NCBI RefSeq assembly: GCF_000735345.1
Contig: NZ_JMPJ01000071.1
Coordinates: 114,609 to 178,608, forward strand
DNA: 64,000 nucleotides
Reading direction: 5' to 3'
From: Ewingella americana ATCC 33852
Lineage (GTDB): Bacteria; Pseudomonadota; Gammaproteobacteria; Enterobacterales; Enterobacteriaceae
The translations under genes and the position numbers were made by a program. Positions 34,525 to 45,080 of the stretch are shown piece by piece. Position 1 is the stretch's first letter. Every line of letters begins with the position of its first letter. Below the pieces are notes generated by a model, which was given only the letters and a program-made list of their open reading frames with translations, did not search any database and had not been told where the DNA came from.

Positions 34525-35478
34525 TTACAGCGCTCCGCCTTTTGGCTTGCCGTAACCGTTTTGCTCTAACAGCGCCTGACCTTTGTCGCTTTGCAGGAAG
34601 CTGATAAAGGCTTTAGCCATCTCTGGGTGCGGCGCGTTTTTCAGCACGGCGGCGTAGAACACCAGCGGCTCGGTCTTAATGGTTTTGCTCTTGCCCTGCG
34701 GGTCAGTGATGTTGAAGCTCACCTTGCTGTACCACGGGGTTTCCATCTGCGGATTGCTCAGGTTGATCTCATCCGGCAGGCTGATGTACGGCAGGCCCGC
34801 CGAGCGCGTGGCGCTTTCATAGCCCGAGGCGGCATCCACTTGTCCGGCTTCCAGACGGGTTAATAATCCGCCTTCGCCGGAGATTTGTTGCTGGTTAAGA
34901 GTGTCGCCCAGCACGGTTTTGGTCAGGCCCGGCTGCTGGTAATAACGCTCTGCCAGCATCATGGTGAAGATAATGTTCTGGCCCTGTGGGTCAGTGGTTG
35001 GGTCGGTACGGCCAAATTTCAGGCCCGGCGTTTGCAGCACTTTCCACCACGGCGCAGCGCCCGATTTCTGTTCTTTAATGGCATTGAAAGCCTCGGCGTA
35101 TTTGCCTTTCGGGTTATAGGCGATAACCATGCTGGTGCTGGCCACCGGCACGGCAGAGTCCACCAGACCGGCTTTCTTCAGCACTTCAATCGGACCGGGA
35201 GTGATTGAGACAAACACGTCTGCCACCACTTTCTTCGACGCCAGCAGGTTCGCCATGCCATAAGCCCCTTGGCCCTGACCCTGATAATTGACGTGGTTCT
35301 GCTCGGCAAAGGTCGGCCCGAGGTGTTTGTCCATCACCACGCCCATCGAACCGGCGTAGGTCACGCGGAAGTCGTCAGCGGCATCGGCGGTTTGCACGGC
35401 GGTAAGGCTAAGAAGCAGGGCAGCGGCAGTCAGGGTTTTCTTGCCAGAAAAAGTGGCGAGGGAAGTGAACAGAGTCAT
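34525..35478 (-). CDS. WtpA-like molybdate/tungstate-binding periplasmic protein
   Basis: 317 residues. Signal peptide at the N-terminus (LTAAALLLSLTAVQTADAA, cleavage near residue 34). The mature part has the WtpA pattern: TYAGSMGVVMDKHLGP, KFGRTDPTTDPQGQN and LPYISLPDEINLSNP, close to archaeal and bacterial tungstate/molybdate receptors. A ModE-like palindrome overlaps the promoter (35489-35514). It forms a two-gene unit with the permease. Oxyanion substrate is inferred from family motifs; iron or thiamine receptors are less likely. Confidence 0.8.
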   Translation of the reverse strand: MTLFTSLATFSGKKTLTAAALLLSLTAVQTADAADDFRVTYAGSMGVVMDKHLGPTFAEQNHVNYQGQGQGAYGMANLLASKKVVADVFVSITPGPIEVLKKAGLVDSAVPVASTSMVIAYNPKGKYAEAFNAIKEQKSGAAPWWKVLQTPGLKFGRTDPTTDPQGQNIIFTMMLAERYYQQPGLTKTVLGDTLNQQQISGEGGLLTRLEAGQVDAASGYESATRSAGLPYISLPDEINLSNPQMETPWYSKVSFNITDPQGKSKTIKTEPLVFYAAVLKNAPHPEMAKAFISFLQSDKGQALLEQNGYGKPKGGAL

Positions 35479-35488
35479 GATAGTTATC

Positions 35489-35514
35489 CGTTATATAGTT
35501 AGAAGCATAACGAT
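35489..35514 (-). promoter_or_regulatory. ModE-like palindrome at the wtp-like promoter
   Basis: CGTTAT (35489-35494) and ATAACG (35507-35512) form an inverted repeat in the context CGTTATAT-N8-GCATAACGAT, similar to ModE operators. On the minus strand it overlaps a possible -10 (TATGCT, 35510 to 35505), fitting repression when molybdate is plentiful. A separate 12-base palindrome CCGTTGCAACGG lies at 35544-35555. Confidence 0.45.
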
Positions 35515-35609
35515 AATCCATCATTGCGACAGATTTATAAACCCCGTTGCAACGGAAATAATGATCGGAGAAATGAAAAAAGCCGGGGGGGAAATCTCCG
35601 ACTTTGATT

Positions 35610-35864
35610 TTAATAATGGTAGCGACAGGCTGCGATCATGATCGCATGTTCGGTGACTGCATAGACTAAACGATGTTCTTCAGTAATGCGCCGAGACCAG
35701 AAACCCGTCAGGTTGTACTTTAAGGGTTCAGGCTTACCTTTTCCTGCAAAGGGTTCTCGTTGTATGTCCTTAATGAGTTCGTTAATCCGTTTAACTATTT
35801 TTTTATCCGTTTGCTGCCAGTAGAGATAGTCATCCCAAGACTGGCTGGAAAAGGTAAGTTTCAA
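35610..35864 (-). CDS. yoeB: YoeB ribosome-dependent mRNA interferase toxin
   Basis: 84 residues, the exact length of E. coli YoeB. The known catalytic residues E46, R65 and H83 are all present (KPEPL, EEHRLVY, CRYHY). YoeB cuts mRNA in the ribosomal A site. Its start overlaps the yefM stop by 4 bases. The toxin looks intact. Confidence 0.96.
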   Translation of the reverse strand: MKLTFSSQSWDDYLYWQQTDKKIVKRINELIKDIQREPFAGKGKPEPLKYNLTGFWSRRITEEHRLVYAVTEHAIMIAACRYHY

Positions 35865-36112
35865 TCAAATAGCTCCCTCTCAACGCCTTTGCCTGCCCTC
35901 AGTTCATCAATAGAATCCATGAGATGTCTGATGTTGGCTGGTGAGCGTAACAGATGAGCTGTTTCTTCTAAGGACTCGTATTCTTCTAACGACATCAGTA
36001 CGCAAGGCGTCCCGTTTTGGCGAGTGATAAGGATCGGGGCGCGATCCTCTGCCGCCTGCACCATGGTCGTTGAGAGATTCTGACGAGCTTCGCTATAACT
36101 AACCGTTCTCAT
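35861..36112 (-). CDS. yefM: YefM antitoxin
   Basis: 83 residues from ATG 36112 ([17 protein letters not shown]); an upstream in-frame start would run through the operator and was rejected. The N-terminal Phd/YefM fold dimerises and binds DNA; the C-terminal tail (about 55-83) folds onto YoeB. It is the first gene of the pair, under a large palindromic operator. Confidence 0.95.
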   Translation of the reverse strand: MRTVSYSEARQNLSTTMVQAAEDRAPILITRQNGTPCVLMSLEEYESLEETAHLLRSPANIRHLMDSIDELRAGKGVERELFD

Positions 36113-36145
36113 CGTGAATATCCTATATCGGTATGTACGGCATTC

Positions 36146-36186
36146 ATTGTACGTCAATTTGTACAATTGGACAAATTGACGTACAA
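36146..36186 (-). promoter_or_regulatory. YefM-YoeB operator and promoter: perfect 16-base palindrome
   Basis: TTGTACGTCAATTTGT (36147-36162) and ACAAATTGACGTACAA (36171-36186) are exact reverse complements with an 8-base spacer. A TGTACA core, the known YefM recognition motif, lies at 36160-36165. On the minus strand TTGTCC (36174 to 36169), 17 bases and TACAAT (36151 to 36146) form a promoter held almost wholly inside the palindrome, so repressor binding would block RNA polymerase. Confidence 0.8.
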
Positions 36187-36206
36187 GTGCTTCTAATAAT
36201 TACCGA

Positions 36207-37418
36207 TCACACCTTCTGGCACGCCGCCGCAGTAAAGATAACGTCGGTGGAGGAGTTCAGCGCGGTTTCTGCCGAGTCCTGAATGATGCCGATGATAAAG
36301 CCGACGGCGACCACCTGCATGGCGATGTCGTTGGGGATGCCAAACAGGCTACAGGCCATGGGGATCAGCAGCAGCGAGCCGCCCGCCACGCCGGAGGCAC
36401 CGCAGGCGCAGACCGCCGCCATCACGCTGAGCAGCAGCGCGGTGAGGATATCCACTTCAATACCCAGCGTGGTGACCGCCGCGAGCGTCAGCACGGTGAT
36501 GGTGATTGCCGCACCCGCCATATTGATGGTGGCGCCTAGCGGGATGGAGACGGAATAAGTGTCTTCATCCAGCCCCATTTTGCGGCACAGGTTCATGTTG
36601 ACTGGAATGTTAGCGGCCGAGCTGCGGGTGAAGAAGGCGGTGACGCCGCTCTCGCGCAGGCAGGCGAAGACCAGCGGATAAGGGTTGCGACGGGTTTTTG
36701 CAAACACAATCAGCGGGTTGAAGACCAGAGCGACCAGCAGCATACAGCCAACCAGCACCACCAGCAGGTGCGCGTAGTCATACAGCGCGCCGAAGCCGCT
36801 GGTGGCGAGGGTTTCGGCCACCAAGCCAAAAATCCCCAATGGCGCGAAGCGAATCACCACGCGGACGATTTTGGTCACGGCTTCAGACACGTCGCTAATC
36901 ATCGCCTTACTGGTGTCAGCCGCGTGGCGCATAGCCAGCCCCAGACCAATGGCCCAAGCCAGAATGCCGATGTAGTTGGCATCAATCAGCGCTTTGAATG
37001 GGTTCGACACGATGCTCATGATCAAGCCTTTCAGCACGTCGACAATGCCGCCCGGTGGGGTGATGGCAACATCGGCGATTTTGAGATCCAGCGTCGAAGG
37101 GAACATAAAGCTGACCACCACGGCGATCAACGCCGCCGAGAAGGTGCCGAACAGATAGAGGAACAGGATAGGGCCAAGCACGGTTTTCCGGCCCAGCGGG
37201 TGGTTCATGATCGAGGCGGTAACCAGTACTAAGACCAGCAGCGGCGCGACGGCTTTTAATGCGCCGACGAACAAGCTGCCGAGCAGCCCGACGGAGGTCG
37301 CCGCGCCGGGCGCAAGCCACGCCAAAGCAATACCTGCCAATAGGCCGAAGAGGATTTGTTTAACCAAACTTGCGTGCAGAATGCGTTGAATCAGCGATGG
37401 TGGAGACTGTGTTTGCAT
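36207..37418 (-). CDS. sstT: Sodium/serine-threonine symporter SstT
   Basis: 403 residues, dicarboxylate/amino acid:cation symporter family. About eight membrane segments plus the re-entrant serine-rich loop [14 protein letters not shown] and the [16 protein letters not shown] motif that bind substrate and sodium. It imports serine and threonine with Na+. As in E. coli it lies next to alx. A terminator of alx lies between. Confidence 0.96.
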   Translation of the reverse strand: MQTQSPPSLIQRILHASLVKQILFGLLAGIALAWLAPGAATSVGLLGSLFVGALKAVAPLLVLVLVTASIMNHPLGRKTVLGPILFLYLFGTFSAALIAVVVSFMFPSTLDLKIADVAITPPGGIVDVLKGLIMSIVSNPFKALIDANYIGILAWAIGLGLAMRHAADTSKAMISDVSEAVTKIVRVVIRFAPLGIFGLVAETLATSGFGALYDYAHLLVVLVGCMLLVALVFNPLIVFAKTRRNPYPLVFACLRESGVTAFFTRSSAANIPVNMNLCRKMGLDEDTYSVSIPLGATINMAGAAITITVLTLAAVTTLGIEVDILTALLLSVMAAVCACGASGVAGGSLLLIPMACSLFGIPNDIAMQVVAVGFIIGIIQDSAETALNSSTDVIFTAAACQKV

Positions 37419-37483
37419 GTTGTTTTTCCTTGTAGTGTTGCACCTTTCCCAATCCTGAGAGGTGGCCTAGCAGAATTTAGCTT

Positions 37484-37514
37484 AAAAAATAACGGGCACT
37501 TTAAGGCGCCCGTT
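37484..37514 (-). terminator. Intrinsic terminator of alx
   Basis: AACGGGC (37491-37497) pairs with GCCCGTT (37508-37514). On the minus strand the stem runs into ATTTTTTA (37491 to 37484). Confidence 0.8.
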
Positions 37515-37544
37515 TTGGCTTCTCATATTGCGAGCTATGCCCGC

Positions 37545-38516
37545 TTATTTTTCTAATTTTGCGCGGTCAGTTCGATGATTGACCCAAGTATTGATCAGCA
37601 GCGTGGTCACCAAAATGGTCGCGATCACGCCCAGTGATACTCCAACCGGAATATGGAACACGTCGAGCAGCAGCATCTTGATACCGATGAAAATCAGGAT
37701 CACCGCCAGACCGTATTTCAGCATCGAGAAACGTTCCGCCACGCCTGCCAGCAAGAAATACATGGCGCGCAGGCCGAGGATGGCAAACAGGTTAGACGTC
37801 AGCACGATGAACGGGTCAGTGGTCACGGCAAAGATAGCCGGGATACTGTCTACCGCGAAAATTACGTCGCTGAGTTCCACCATAATCAATACCAGCAGCA
37901 GCGGGGTGGCGAACAGCAGGCCGTTGCGGCGGACGAAGAACTTCTCGCCGTGCAGCTCATCGGTCATACGCATTTTGCTTCGCAGCCAGCGGATCATCGG
38001 CTTCTCGCCAATCTCGCCATCATCCTCTTTCGCCAGCGCCATTTTGATGCCGGTAAACAGCAGGAATGCGCCGAAGACGTAGAGGATCCAGCTGAACTGG
38101 CCGACCAACCAACTGCCCGCAAAAATCATCCCGGTACGCAGCACAATCGCGCCCAGCACGCCGTAGACCAACACGCGGCGCTGGAGGTTTGCCGGAACGG
38201 AGAAGTAGCTGAACAGAATCAGCCAGACGAAGACGTTATCCACCGCCAGCGCTTTTTCCAACAGATAGCCGGTAAGGAACATTAGCGCCTGTTTGTCCGC
38301 CACTTCGCGGCCAAATTCGCCGTTCAGATACCACCAGAAGCCGTAGTTAAACAGCAGCGACAGGCCAATCCACACCAGCGACCACATGGCGGCACTTTTC
38401 ATGGTCATCACCTGCGCGCCTTTACGGCCCTGTAAGAACAGGTCCACGGCGAGCATGATGACCACGACGACGGCAAAACTGCCCCAGAGCATCGGGTTGC
38501 CTACGGAATTCATCAT
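37545..38516 (-). CDS. alx: TerC-family membrane protein Alx (manganese efflux/pH response)
   Basis: 323 residues (321 in E. coli). TerC family: about nine membrane helices with conserved acidic residues in [20 protein letters not shown] and [26 protein letters not shown], which form the probable ion site. E. coli Alx is linked to manganese export and to alkaline growth. Two adjacent ATG codons (38516, 38513) are possible starts. Upstream lie an attenuator hairpin and a yybP-ykoY riboswitch, so expression should follow manganese and pH. Confidence 0.95.
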   Translation of the reverse strand: MMNSVGNPMLWGSFAVVVVIMLAVDLFLQGRKGAQVMTMKSAAMWSLVWIGLSLLFNYGFWWYLNGEFGREVADKQALMFLTGYLLEKALAVDNVFVWLILFSYFSVPANLQRRVLVYGVLGAIVLRTGMIFAGSWLVGQFSWILYVFGAFLLFTGIKMALAKEDDGEIGEKPMIRWLRSKMRMTDELHGEKFFVRRNGLLFATPLLLVLIMVELSDVIFAVDSIPAIFAVTTDPFIVLTSNLFAILGLRAMYFLLAGVAERFSMLKYGLAVILIFIGIKMLLLDVFHIPVGVSLGVIATILVTTLLINTWVNHRTDRAKLEK

Positions 38517-38540
38517 TCTGTTATCCTCGAAAAAACATCA

Positions 38541-38575
38541 AAAAAAAACGGCCACGTCAGAAGACGTTAGCCGCT
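38541..38575 (-). terminator. Attenuator hairpin between riboswitch and alx
   Basis: On the minus strand GCGGCTAACGTC pairs with GACGTGGCCG around TTCT and is followed directly by eight T residues (38548 to 38541). It lies 25 bases before the alx start and is the likely expression platform of the riboswitch. Confidence 0.8.
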
Positions 38576-38592
38576 CTTATTGAGCTATAAGC

Positions 38593-38876
38593 AAACCTCG
38601 CCTGACGGCAAGGTCTCACTTACAACCCACTATGCTTTATCCTTCGAGCTGCAGGGGTGTTGGCTGCGCTTGCTCACCCTAATCACTGACTTTTGTCAGC
38701 TCATAGGGATTCACGCGCTTGCCGCCTACCTGCAACTCGAATGCTTTCGCATAGTCGCTATTCATTCGATGAATATCTGGATTGCCCGGAAACCGGGTGG
38801 CTGAGACGTGCGCTGCGACAGCGCGGGTCCAGACACCGTAATGACGATTATCCGACGAAGAAGTTACTCCCCTTTG
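38593..38876 (-). ncRNA. yybP-ykoY (manganese/pH) riboswitch of alx, enlarged by a repeat
   Basis: On the minus strand the 5' signature AAAGGGGAGTAAC (38875 to 38863) and the 3' signature GTGAGACC followed by the hairpin CCTTGCC-gtca-GGCGAGG (38619 to 38596) are the conserved ends of this class. Inside, TCTGGA (38833 to 38828) pairs with TCCAGA (38781 to 38776) around two GC hairpins. Positions 38631-38753 are a 123-base palindromic repeat not found in the class, making the element about 285 bases instead of the usual 100-170. Confidence 0.85.
38631..38753. repeat. Palindromic intergenic repeat, copy A (inside the alx leader)
   Basis: 123 bases with ends TATGC and GCATA as a perfect inverted repeat, a second pair of arms TTCGAGCTGCA and TGCAACTCGAA, and a central hairpin CTGAC-tttt-GTCAG (38686-38699). 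It aligns end to end with copy B at 40723-40851. The family resembles palindromic repeats common between genes in Serratia, Rahnella and Pectobacterium. Confidence 0.85.
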
Positions 38877-38884
38877 CATGGCAG

Positions 38885-38913
38885 AAAGTAATCCAACCCG
38901 TGTCTAAAGTCAA
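38885..38913 (-). promoter_or_regulatory. Promoter of the alx riboswitch transcript
   Basis: On the minus strand TTGACT (38913 to 38908), a 17-base spacer and TACTTT (38890 to 38885). Transcription would begin near 38878, just before the first conserved riboswitch bases. Confidence 0.65.
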
Positions 38914-38937
38914 ACATTCTGACACATTATGAAATAT

Positions 38938-39684
38938 TCAGCCTGCCAATGCATTACGCTTGCCGAGCGCTGCAACGAACGACAGCAAAAGCCCCTGAGC
39001 CAGCGGCGTATCACTGAGTTGCTGCAATTTCTCAGCATAGTTGACGTTGTCTTCAAACGCCTGCGCGTCCAGCCATTCCAGATAGGTTTTCATCACAGAT
39101 CCCGAGAATTCAGGATGGAATTGCGTGCTGATGGCGTTCGGGCCGTAGCGCAGGATCTGGTGTGGGTCGACGGAGGAGCGCGCCAGCACGGTCGCGCAGG
39201 CTGGTGGCGTGATCACGGCTTGCAGGTGAATAAGGTTTGCCGCGAAGCGAGCGGGCAGGTGCGACACCAGCGGGTCGAGATGGCCGCTCGGCGTGAGTTC
39301 AATGTCGAGCGTTCCGACTTCAATGCCCTGCGCCAGATAATCCACTTCGCCACCCATGGCATAGGCCATCAGCTGATGACCGTAGCAAGTGCCAAACAGC
39401 GGCAACTCTTGCAACATCGCTAGACGCACCCAGTCGGCGGCGGCTTCGCTCCAGTCCAGATGCTCAGTCACCATGCTGCGCGAGCCAGTGATGATCGCGC
39501 CACAGTAGTTTTCCGGCGGCAGAGGGCGTTCGCCCGCCTGCAAATCGATAATTTGCAGCTGCTGCGGATTGATGTCCCCCTGACGCAGGAACATCTGCGG
39601 GAAATTGCCGTGGACGTCCTGAATCGGCCCCGGCGCATGGCCGGTTTGTAAAATCAGTAATGGCTTCAGATTGGCTGCACTCAT
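38938..39684 (-). CDS. Class I glutamine amidotransferase
   Basis: 248 residues from ATG 39684, preceded by GGGAG; a GTG four codons upstream is less likely. The GATase triad is visible: nucleophile C100 in LFGTCYGHQLMAYAMGG, and H190 and E192 in STQFHPEF. No synthetase domain is fused, and the acceptor partner is unknown; similar stand-alone proteins are often annotated as GMP synthase-like. It follows ygjR by 23 bases in a probable two-gene operon, at a place where E. coli has alx directly next to ygjR. Confidence 0.87.
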   Translation of the reverse strand: MSAANLKPLLILQTGHAPGPIQDVHGNFPQMFLRQGDINPQQLQIIDLQAGERPLPPENYCGAIITGSRSMVTEHLDWSEAAADWVRLAMLQELPLFGTCYGHQLMAYAMGGEVDYLAQGIEVGTLDIELTPSGHLDPLVSHLPARFAANLIHLQAVITPPACATVLARSSVDPHQILRYGPNAISTQFHPEFSGSVMKTYLEWLDAQAFEDNVNYAEKLQQLSDTPLAQGLLLSFVAALGKRNALAG

Positions 39685-39707
39685 CTCAACTCCCACTCAC
39701 ATGTCGT

Positions 39708-40712
39708 CTATTTATCTGCTGGGTTGTCTGCTTTCTTGTCTGCCGGGAACACCACGCCGGTCTGGCGGCGGATTTCGCTGAGCAGCTTGGCGGTAATACG
39801 CGAAACCTCCAGTCCCGGATGGCCGACGAACTGGTTATCGACCAACAGCGCAAAAGTTTCAGCCTCATACAGCATGGTGTTGATGTGCTGTGGCTGGGTA
39901 AGGTCTAACTTCTGGCTGCCGCGAGGGATCAGGCTCAGTGTCTGGCACTCGGAGATTTTCTCCATCTGCAAAGTGCCTTCTTCCCCTTGGATCTCACTGG
40001 CGAGATGGGAATCGGCGATTTTCGAATGATTGATCACCACGTCGAAACCATCGGCATATTGCAGCACGACGGTGCCCTGACCATCGACACCGCTCTCCAG
40101 CAGGGTGGCCGTCGCCTGAACCGAAAGCGGTTCGCCAAACAGGGAAACCGTGCTCGCCAGACAGTAATAGCCAATGTCCATAATCGAGCCATTAGAAAAG
40201 GCCGGATTGAAGGTATTTGGGTTCTCGCCCGCCAGATACCGTGGGTAGCGCGACGAATATTGGCAGTAGTTGAAAATGGCTTTGCGCAGCTTCCCGATGC
40301 GATTTAGCGCGCCTTTCATATGCAGGAAGTTTGGCAGATAGGCGGTTTTAAAGGCTTCGAACAGCACCACGTTATTCTCGGTGGCGCAGGCAATCATCTC
40401 TTCGGCCTGTTGCAGATTCGACGACAGCGGCTTTTCGCAAATAACGTGCTTTTTATGGCGCAGGAACAGCAAGGATTGCTGGCAGTGCATGGAGTTCGGG
40501 CTGGCGATATACACCGCGTCAATGTGGTCCGAGGCGGCGAGGGCGTCGAGAGAGTCGAAATAGTGCTCCACCGGGTAATCGTGACCGAAGGCCTTGGCAC
40601 CCTCAAGCGTGCGGGAGTAGATCGCGGTGAGCTTCATTTTGCCACTCTCATGAGCGGCATCGATAAAGCGTTGGGTGATCCAGTTGGTTCCAATTACTGC
40701 AAAACGAATCAT
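39708..40712 (-). CDS. ygjR: Gfo/Idh/MocA-family oxidoreductase YgjR
   Basis: 334 residues from ATG 40712 with GGAGCAACC before it. The NAD(P)-binding Rossmann motif is RFAVIGTNWITQRFI; the family signature VICEKPLSSNLQQAEEMI follows, and the C-terminal part is the GFO/IDH alpha/beta domain (NGSIMDIGYYCL). The sugar substrate is unknown. It is upstream of the glutamine amidotransferase. The adjacent ygjQ gene of E. coli is absent. Confidence 0.92.
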   Translation of the reverse strand: MIRFAVIGTNWITQRFIDAAHESGKMKLTAIYSRTLEGAKAFGHDYPVEHYFDSLDALAASDHIDAVYIASPNSMHCQQSLLFLRHKKHVICEKPLSSNLQQAEEMIACATENNVVLFEAFKTAYLPNFLHMKGALNRIGKLRKAIFNYCQYSSRYPRYLAGENPNTFNPAFSNGSIMDIGYYCLASTVSLFGEPLSVQATATLLESGVDGQGTVVLQYADGFDVVINHSKIADSHLASEIQGEEGTLQMEKISECQTLSLIPRGSQKLDLTQPQHINTMLYEAETFALLVDNQFVGHPGLEVSRITAKLLSEIRRQTGVVFPADKKADNPADK

Positions 40713-40722
40713 GGTTGCTCCA

Positions 40723-40851
40723 ATACCCTTCATCCTTCGAACTGCCTCGGCGTTGGCTGCCTTCGCGAACCCCAGTCACATACTGATGTATGCTCCTGGT
40801 GATTCACTCAGTTGCCGCCTTGATGCAATCCGAATGATTTTGGGTAGGTAT
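40723..40851. repeat. Palindromic intergenic repeat, copy B (between ygjP and ygjR)
   Basis: 129 bases, end-to-end alignable with copy A. Outer ends ATACCC and GGGTaggTAT are complementary, and the central hairpin is CATAC-tgat-GTATG (40779-40792). Relative to copy A the hairpin stem changed at two base pairs with compensation (A-T to T-A, T-A to G-C). This copy lies in the ygjP-ygjR gap. Confidence 0.88.
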
Positions 40852-40882
40852 GGTGTATTTTGAGAAACACGCACCATCAGTA

Positions 40883-41389
40883 TCACTGATAAAGTTTCCC
40901 GAATAACTCCAGATGCGTCAGGTACATGCGTGTGTCGAATTCTAATTGATGGTAGTCGGGCGTCATATGACAGCAAAGGCTATAAAATGCCTTATTGTGA
41001 TCTTTCTCTTTAAGGTGCGCCAACTCGTGTACCACGATCATCTTCAGGAAGGCTTCCGGCGCGGTTTTGAATACCGTCGCCACGCGGATCTCAGCCTTCG
41101 CCTTCAACTTTCCACCCTGAATTCGCGAAATGGCCGTGTGCAGGCCGAGTGCGTGCTTCATGACGTGAATTTTATTGTCATAGGCGACTTTGCTCAGCGG
41201 CGATGAGCTGCGCAAATATTGATTTTTGAGGTCCAGCGTATACTGGTACAGCGACTTGTCGGTGGTGAGTTCGTGCGGTTGCGGATAGCGCGACAGCAAA
41301 ACTTGGCCCAGACGCTGCTGGTCAATCAATTGGCGTACCTGAGCCTGTAGCGACTCGGGATAACCTTGTAGATAGGTCAATTCAGGCAT
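40883..41389 (-). CDS. ygjP: YgjP-like M48-type metallohydrolase
   Basis: 168 residues. The zinc motif is H121-E122-x-x-H125 in VVHELAHLKEKDHNKAFY, typical of the YgjP/DUF45 (WLM-like) family. E. coli YgjP is reported to be a UTP pyrophosphatase-related or metal-dependent hydrolase; the true substrate is unsettled. It is divergent from rlmG, as in E. coli. Confidence 0.92.
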   Translation of the reverse strand: MPELTYLQGYPESLQAQVRQLIDQQRLGQVLLSRYPQPHELTTDKSLYQYTLDLKNQYLRSSSPLSKVAYDNKIHVMKHALGLHTAISRIQGGKLKAKAEIRVATVFKTAPEAFLKMIVVHELAHLKEKDHNKAFYSLCCHMTPDYHQLEFDTRMYLTHLELFGKLYQ

Positions 41390-41527
41390 AACTGTTTGCT
41401 TTAGCTCTCATTGATCCGCAAAGAGTGCCGCAAAGGCGGCAGATAAAGCCTTTTTAACTGAAAAAACATTTTACTGATAGCCCAATTTAAGGGATAAACA
41501 GCGCAAATTGAATAATGAGGAGGGCCA

Positions 41528-42679
41528 ATGAGCCAATTCGAACTCGAACAAGGTGATCAACTGCTGCAACTGGAACTGGAACGTTACCCGCAAGATGAGG
41601 CGGCGACGCAGTTGCAGGCATGGGAAGCTGCGGACGAATATCTGCTGCAAACCCTGACCACCGACGCGCTCAATGGCCGTCCTGTCCTGATCTTTAACGA
41701 TGCTTTCGGCACGCTGGCTTGCGCGCTGCAACAGTTCGAACCGACCAGCATCAGCGACTCCTTTATGAGTCAGTTGGCAACGCGCCACAATCTGCGTTTG
41801 AACCATTTCGACGAAAGCCGCGTAGCCCAGCAAAGCAGTCTGGTCCCACTGCCAATTAATCCGGGCTTGGTGGTTATCAAGGTGCCAAAAACCTTGGCTT
41901 TGCTGGAGCAACAGCTGATTGCCCTGCGCGAAGTGGTGACGCCTGACACGCAAATTATCGCCGGTGCCAAGGCGCGTGATATTCACACTTCCACGCTGCA
42001 ACTGTTTGAAAAAATTCTCGGCCCGACCAAAACCACCTTGGCATGGAAGAAGGCGCGCCTGATCCACTGCCAGCCGACTTTACCGGCGCAAGCCGCCGAG
42101 CCGGTGACCACCGAGTGGGCGCTGGATGATAGCGAATTCCGCATCACCAACCACGCCAACGTGTTCTCACGCACCGGGCTGGATATTGGCGCGCGCTTCT
42201 TCATGCAACATTTACCAGAAGGCATTGAAGGCCGGATTGCTGATTTAGGCTGTGGTAATGGCGTGATTGGTATGACCGCGCTGGCGCTAAACCCAGACGC
42301 AGAGATGCTGTTCGTCGATGAGTCATACATGGCGGTGGAGTCGAGCAAGCTGAACGTCGAAAACAACCTGCCGGAAGATATCAACCGCTGCCAGTTTGAA
42401 GTGAATAACATGCTGGCCGGCGTTGAGCGCGAAAGCCTGCACGCCGTGCTATGCAACCCGCCATTCCATCAGGGCACGGTGATCAGCGATGACACCGCGT
42501 GGCGCATGTTCTGCGATGCCAAGCGCTGCCTGCAAACCGGCGGCGAACTGCGCATCGTCGGTAACCGCCATCTGGACTACTACCAGAAGCTGCGCCGCCT
42601 GTTCGGCAACTGCACCACCATCGCCACCAACCAGAAATTCGTTATTCTGCGCGCGGTGAAATCGGCGGCAAGAGGGTAG
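41528..42679 (+). CDS. rlmG: 23S rRNA (guanine-1835-N2)-methyltransferase RlmG
   Basis: 383 residues (378 in E. coli). An N-terminal degenerate methyltransferase domain is followed by the active C-terminal one with the SAM motif [13 protein letters not shown] and the target-base motif CNPPFHQG. It makes m2G1835 in 23S rRNA. GGAGG precedes the ATG. It is convergent with fadH, as in E. coli. Confidence 0.97.
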   Translation: MSQFELEQGDQLLQLELERYPQDEAATQLQAWEAADEYLLQTLTTDALNGRPVLIFNDAFGTLACALQQFEPTSISDSFMSQLATRHNLRLNHFDESRVAQQSSLVPLPINPGLVVIKVPKTLALLEQQLIALREVVTPDTQIIAGAKARDIHTSTLQLFEKILGPTKTTLAWKKARLIHCQPTLPAQAAEPVTTEWALDDSEFRITNHANVFSRTGLDIGARFFMQHLPEGIEGRIADLGCGNGVIGMTALALNPDAEMLFVDESYMAVESSKLNVENNLPEDINRCQFEVNNMLAGVERESLHAVLCNPPFHQGTVISDDTAWRMFCDAKRCLQTGGELRIVGNRHLDYYQKLRRLFGNCTTIATNQKFVILRAVKSAARG

Positions 42680-42695
42680 GTTTTTAGAAGTCATG

Positions 42696-42721
42696 TCGGG
42701 CGCGGCCTTTGCTGCGCCCGA
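42696..42721. terminator. Hairpin between convergent rlmG and fadH
   Basis: TCGGGCGC (42696-42703) pairs perfectly with GCGCCCGA (42714-42721). No strong T-run follows in either direction, so terminator function is only likely. Confidence 0.5.
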
Positions 42722-42726
42722 TAGCC

Positions 42727-44766
<2,040 letters not shown>

Positions 44767-44776
44767 TCAGACCCTT

Positions 44777-44793
44777 AAGTGGTCGGATGAGAT
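44777..44793 (-). promoter_or_regulatory. Candidate FadR operator upstream of fadH
   Basis: AAGTGGTCGGATGAGAT contains the TGGTCGGA core and matches the FadR consensus ANCTGGTCCGACNTGTT at about 10 of 15 defined bases. It lies 14 bases before the fadH start. The rest of the gap up to 45080 is AT-rich; TTATAT (45039-45044) with TTGCCG 18 bases upstream could be an rpfF promoter. Confidence 0.35.
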
Positions 44794-45080
44794 AAGTGTC
44801 AATTTAGCCGTAGAACGCCAGATTGGAAAGGAGACTGATGCCGAATGTGATGCAGTTCATAAAGATCATCTTATGCCCTGAAAACAACAAATAATGCCTG
44901 TCGAAGCGCCAGCCTTAAGATTAATTTATTAGCAGCCTTGTTTTTATGAATGGTATTAAGAGTATTTATTTCTTGAGCCAATAATTTCCCCATGAAATAA
45001 AAATAAGAACATTATTGCCGCTATTTAATTTCTACAAGTTTATATAAAAGACATTATTTAAGAGTATTAGGATTATTTTT

